Assembly (NCBI GenBank): GCA_963920665.1
Contig: OY987271.1
Location: 15,007,350-15,071,349 of the forward strand
Reading direction: 5' to 3'
DNA: 64,000 bases
Origin: Straminergon stramineum
Taxonomy: Eukaryota; Streptophyta; Bryopsida; Hypnales; Calliergonaceae
Below, in pieces: positions 60,501 through 64,000 of this stretch (within the stretch, counting starts at the first letter, position 1; each line of letters begins with the position of its first letter). The notes under the pieces were generated by a model. The model saw nothing but the letters and a program-made list of their open reading frames with translations, had not been told where the DNA came from and searched no databases. A program made the translations under genes and the position numbers.

Positions 60501-60939
60501 TTTCACTCGAAAGAGTAGGGGAACCACCGAGCAACTTCAACGCTTGTGAATGGCCTGGCACTGACAGTGACCATTGCAACAAAGAAACTGATCGCGGAAT
60601 ATCTGTCTTCTTGGAATAGCACTGTAGTTTGGGGAGTGCAAACCTGGGAATGAACACTGTTGACGCATTCAGTCTCGGCTTGTGAAAAAATAAATTTTCT
60701 GGCCCTTGCTGACAAACTGGCGAATCGGGAGCAGAAATCACTTCTGAAATTACGGGCGAAGAGGATAAGAAACCATTTCGCCTTGCTACCGGCACATCTG
60801 AAAGAGGAGCGGACGTAATACGTCTTTGCAGTTTCGGTCTGTGAGACTGAATCCATGCCTCGTGCAGCAAACTCTCTAACGGCGAGATTTCAGCACAATT
60901 TTCTCGAGAAGATCCCTCGCCTCTCCTGCTTCCTAGCAT
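57514..60939 (-). CDS. GRAS-family transcription regulator 2 (LISCL/SCL-like), paralogue of gene 1
   Basis: Nuclear GRAS regulator. Coding exons on the minus strand are 60939-59774, 59518-59392, 58904-58625, 58469-58195 and 57957-57514, about 763 residues. Exons 2-4 have exactly the lengths of those in GRAS gene 1 (127, 280, 275) and the same intron phases. Landmarks: TELLYRCALAVSQGNDRLA at LHRI, the VHIID-equivalent HVVFYGIQYG (492-501), HLLSQRPGGPPHLRITGIDY, INETGRRLKEFAKTYKVPFE, ERDFFGLQILNIIACEGQAR and the SAW block GWFLMGINNEIVHACSVWEP. The N-terminus has AWIQSHRPKLQRR, SVDFEAQTKPLA and two AYQAMAKEI motifs (198-206, 250-258). Phe replaces the VHIID aspartate. The only ATG available is 60939, preceded by an acceptor-like TGTTGCAG, suggesting a 5'UTR intron. 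Confidence 0.92.
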
Positions 60940-63900
60940 ACCTGCAACAATCACGATGGCCACTTGTTGTACTTTGAATCGTCTCGACGACCTCTTCTTT
61001 TCTCGAAATCTGCACGGCGCCTTTCTCAGATTCCACTCTGTATCCCCTACACTACTACCGAAGCTTCAAAATCTCTATTTAATCTTTCCGACACCAGTTC
61101 CATAATACCAACGGATTGAAGTCCTCGTTCGAGAAACTTAAATTTACTCTGTCGGCGCACGAAATCGAAGGCCGAATCCAAGAATTGCTCCAACGGGGAT
61201 TCAAATTTCCGAAAACTAAGTTCAGATTGCATCGTGGACAGCGCAGGTCTACGATGAGCGCCAACGGAGCGCTGTCGAAAACTACTGACACGATCCGCGG
61301 AATACTACTTTTATAACAGCGAACTAAGGGAGTAAACGCAGCCCCTGGCTCACTAATTTTCGTCTCTCCGGAATTCGTGACCTCATCAATCTTGGAGCTA
61401 AAAACCTGAGATAAGAAACAAACAACCTCAGGACGACTCTAGGGACGGAATGAAAGGACTCCGTTACTTCTAAAGTTCTAACATGGCGACTGATGACTCA
61501 TGCCGAACCAGAAAAGCAACTGCGCCACTTTCTGAAACTCGGAATTATAAACCTAGTGCCACTTCGGCCACACGGCGTGGAGGAGCGCCCGGAAAAAAGG
61601 CGGCTAGGGTAATGAGATCGGTGGCGGTATCACCAATCATACCAAACGAACCAGGCCGCGTGCTACTTGTGAGCGATGAATTAATAAGATCTCCAAAGGA
61701 AAAGGCATGGCGGGAGTGGGCGGGAGAATGTAGACGGTAATACTCCATACTTCCTGAAAATTTGGATAATAAAATAGGCGTTCGAACGTTGAAGCTCGAA
61801 AAATAAATCTCACCATTAAATAGGACATTTTTCTTTTAAAAACACATGGACAATTTCCATTGATTAAAAGGACATTTGAGGTTATGGGATTAGTGTTATG
61901 GCTGCCTAAACTTGGATTTCAGAATCCTTCTTAAATTGACATTCAGAATCCTTCTTAAATGGACATCATATAGCTTGTTCAAATGACCAATCAAGGATGA
62001 GCTTCAGCCTACCTTGAAGCCATAGGTAACCTCAAAATCAATATTCAAAAAATTTATCAAACTTTACAATGTAAAAACTACAAGTTCAAATTGTAATTCA
62101 AAACCCAAGACTTAGATTGATAGATGCATCTCGTGAAGACATATGAAGACATAAAGAAAGATACTTAAGAAGTTCACATGCAGTTTAGTACCGGAGGAGT
62201 TTTCCTGAAGATTCTCTGAAAACCCAGCCACTCTGTCTGTCGATTATGGGTTAAGCCATGGAAACAAGAAATCCGGACAACGAGCTCCTGCCGTTCAATG
62301 TGCCCCGGCCGATTGTTTCTGGGAAGTGCACATGAACCCCGCGGCAGGTTCAACTGAAGTCAGATTGCAAATCTTTGTAGAGAAACGGCGAACTTAACAG
62401 AATGCAGATCCCCGTGCCCCCGATAGTGTGCCAAACTTGCAAAGAACGATAGTACTGTATGCATGAGCTACCTGTACTAAGTGACAAATTCAAGAAACAG
62501 TACAGCTCCACGCAATGCGACAATTTCTGGTCAATTTTTTTTTATATGAGCACAGGAGTATTTCGTTACCATGCCATTAGATTTAAAACTTCGGAGCAAC
62601 TTTCTATCTGTTAATTTCAGAAGTAAAAAGACGGAGACATATCCTTCCACATGGTGAACTCCATGGCAACCAGATACTTAATCGAACTACCGGCACTCTG
62701 TTTTCCTTTATTTAAAGAACCTAAAAATTGAAAGCCATAAATTAAATGAAACCGAGCAGCCGATGAGCTAATAATAAGCTCGGGCGCTTGTGAGAGAATC
62801 CAGCACGCAACGGAGCATCTCCCGAATATAACAGTTCAATAATCTATCTTCGTCCCATCATGCTGTGGGCTCCGCCATTCCGCGACAAGTATAATCGGAA
62901 TAGAAAAAACTAAAAACAGGAGTTGAATGCAGGTTTCACACTTTCATATTGACAAGCAGTGCTCAGTTGAGTCAGTTCTACTTTTTTTAAATTAAAAACT
63001 TTAAAAAACAGAAAAACAAACAGAAAAATACTCAACTGGAATTCTCCGAACGACTGCATGCATCTTGTGCACTTTCCTTGCGGAAAGCTCCCTCTGTCGT
63101 GCTCTCTAGCAATGCGACACCCGAAGAATTTCTACGAACTCAAATACCATTGACTAGGGAGTCCTCACTCAACCTCCACGAAAGACCGAAAGAGTTACTA
63201 TACTATACTCCCAGTAATCCTGTGCTTTATGAATCTTCGTGGAGCACAATCCCCAGATTGCTTACCGCCAGACCTGGCTAACATCCGCGTTTTCGGAGCT
63301 GTCAGCTTGCTTGCTCCGCAAGCTATGCCCTCCATCGCCAATCGCGGCGAATGGGTATCTTCGACCTTGCTCACCAAGCGACGCCTCGTGATTCGGAAAT
63401 GTTCACAATATCTCAGGATGCTTGTTTCTGCGCAATGGCATGGAAAACCTACCGTTTCTGCTCTCGACAAGTGCAAGCGTCGGTGGAGAATTCTTCCTCG
63501 TCGTTTCACGACGTCTTTGGAATTTGGGGAATCTGGATCGGTGACATGCTTGCTTCTCCTTGCAAAACTAGGGTTATCGAATCCCCTCCATTTTAGACAC
63601 GGTTCATAAACCTCAAGTGTTTTAAATGGCGTCCCCTATCTAGGAAAGAGTGACATGTTCTTTATAATATCTATTGTTGTCATTGATGAGGTAAAAGGGT
63701 GGTTTATGCACCTACTACCTTCTTGTGAGTACAACATACTTTATGCCATGCCACATCAATAAATGAGTCAAACTACACTATGTATATGACAATGATTTAC
63801 AAAAGTCATACTATTTTGAATTAGTGCAAGTTGATGTATCCTTCTATTGTACTAGGATTCAAAATGGAGTTTGCCATTCAATAGAAAAAATGTGAGGCCT

Positions 63901-64000
63901 TGTAGAGACTTTGCATTTCCATGATGTTCACATGACTAATAAGTTAGCCAAGATGTAACCATGTCTATTGGCTTAATTGACTCAATATCAATACAAAAAA
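60940..64000. other. Region upstream of GRAS gene 2 to the window end
   Basis: 60940-61760 is GC-richer and is probably promoter and 5' leader of GRAS gene 2. 61770-63050 is AT-richer spacer without recognised features. 63060-63610 is GC-richer again with overlapping frames on both strands, none of recognisable family; it could be a distal leader exon of GRAS gene 2 or the edge of another gene. 63620-64000 is AT-rich spacer. Confidence 0.5.
61483..61740 (+). CDS. Possible small basic protein, divergent from GRAS gene 2
   Basis: An 85-codon frame whose ATG has good plant context (AACATGGCG). The product is basic (RRGGAPGKKAARVMRS) and ends KEKAWREWAGECRR. No domain or family was recognised, and no splice partner or conserved neighbour supports it. 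GC-rich promoter sequence can leave such frames open by chance, so it is listed only as a possibility. Confidence 0.15.
   Translation: MATDDSCRTRKATAPLSETRNYKPSATSATRRGGAPGKKAARVMRSVAVSPIIPNEPGRVLLVSDELIRSPKEKAWREWAGECRR

Noticed and set aside
1..64000. CRISPR arrays, bacterial operons, rRNA or tRNA genes
   Set aside because: No regularly spaced direct repeats, Shine-Dalgarno-led gene clusters, rRNA-like blocks or clear tRNA cloverleaf sequences were seen on either strand.

Overview
The window looks like nuclear DNA of a plant, probably a seed-free land plant or close relative. The evidence is the presence of a second-largest subunit of RNA polymerase IV/V (a plant-lineage enzyme), plant-type GRAS regulators, short GT-AG introns in every gene, a plant telomere-type motif (TTTAGGG), and compact genes separated by long AT-rich, repeat-filled spacers. 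The species cannot be fixed from the sequence alone.

Layout. 1-3.2 kb is AT-rich spacer with a TA microsatellite, a CACTA-like MITE and one copy of a dispersed repeat. 4050-9546 (+) is NRPD2/NRPE2 in seven coding exons. 13839-17312 (+) is a tafazzin-like acyltransferase in eight exons. 24469-27971 (+) is a Derlin-1-type ER degradation protein in seven exons, with ACGT-core elements upstream that fit unfolded-protein-response control. 30975-34162 (+) is a conserved plant protein of unknown function in eight exons, including one GC-AG intron. 40417-43545 (-) and 57514-60939 (-) are two paralogous GRAS regulators in the same orientation, each with five coding exons and identical internal exon lengths. 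The genes are not an operon and belong to different pathways: siRNA-directed DNA methylation, phospholipid remodelling, ER quality control and transcription control. I rebuilt all gene models by reading splice sites and frame; all six stay open from ATG to stop.

The most striking structure lies between and inside the genes. About fifteen short non-coding elements end in TTAA-CCCYTAA.../...TTARGGG-TTAA. That is the termini and TTAA target duplication expected of piggyBac-superfamily MITEs. They form several internal families of about 0.17-1.0 kb, some abut and share one TTAA, and one is reduced to two termini. There are also two CACTA-like fold-back MITEs and a PIF/Harbinger-like dispersed repeat present in opposite orientations about 50 kb apart. 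One copy of that repeat carries a nested 270-bp insertion with 41-bp terminal inverted repeats and a perfect 9-bp target duplication (Mutator type). No transposase, reverse transcriptase, CRISPR array, rRNA or convincing tRNA gene was seen.
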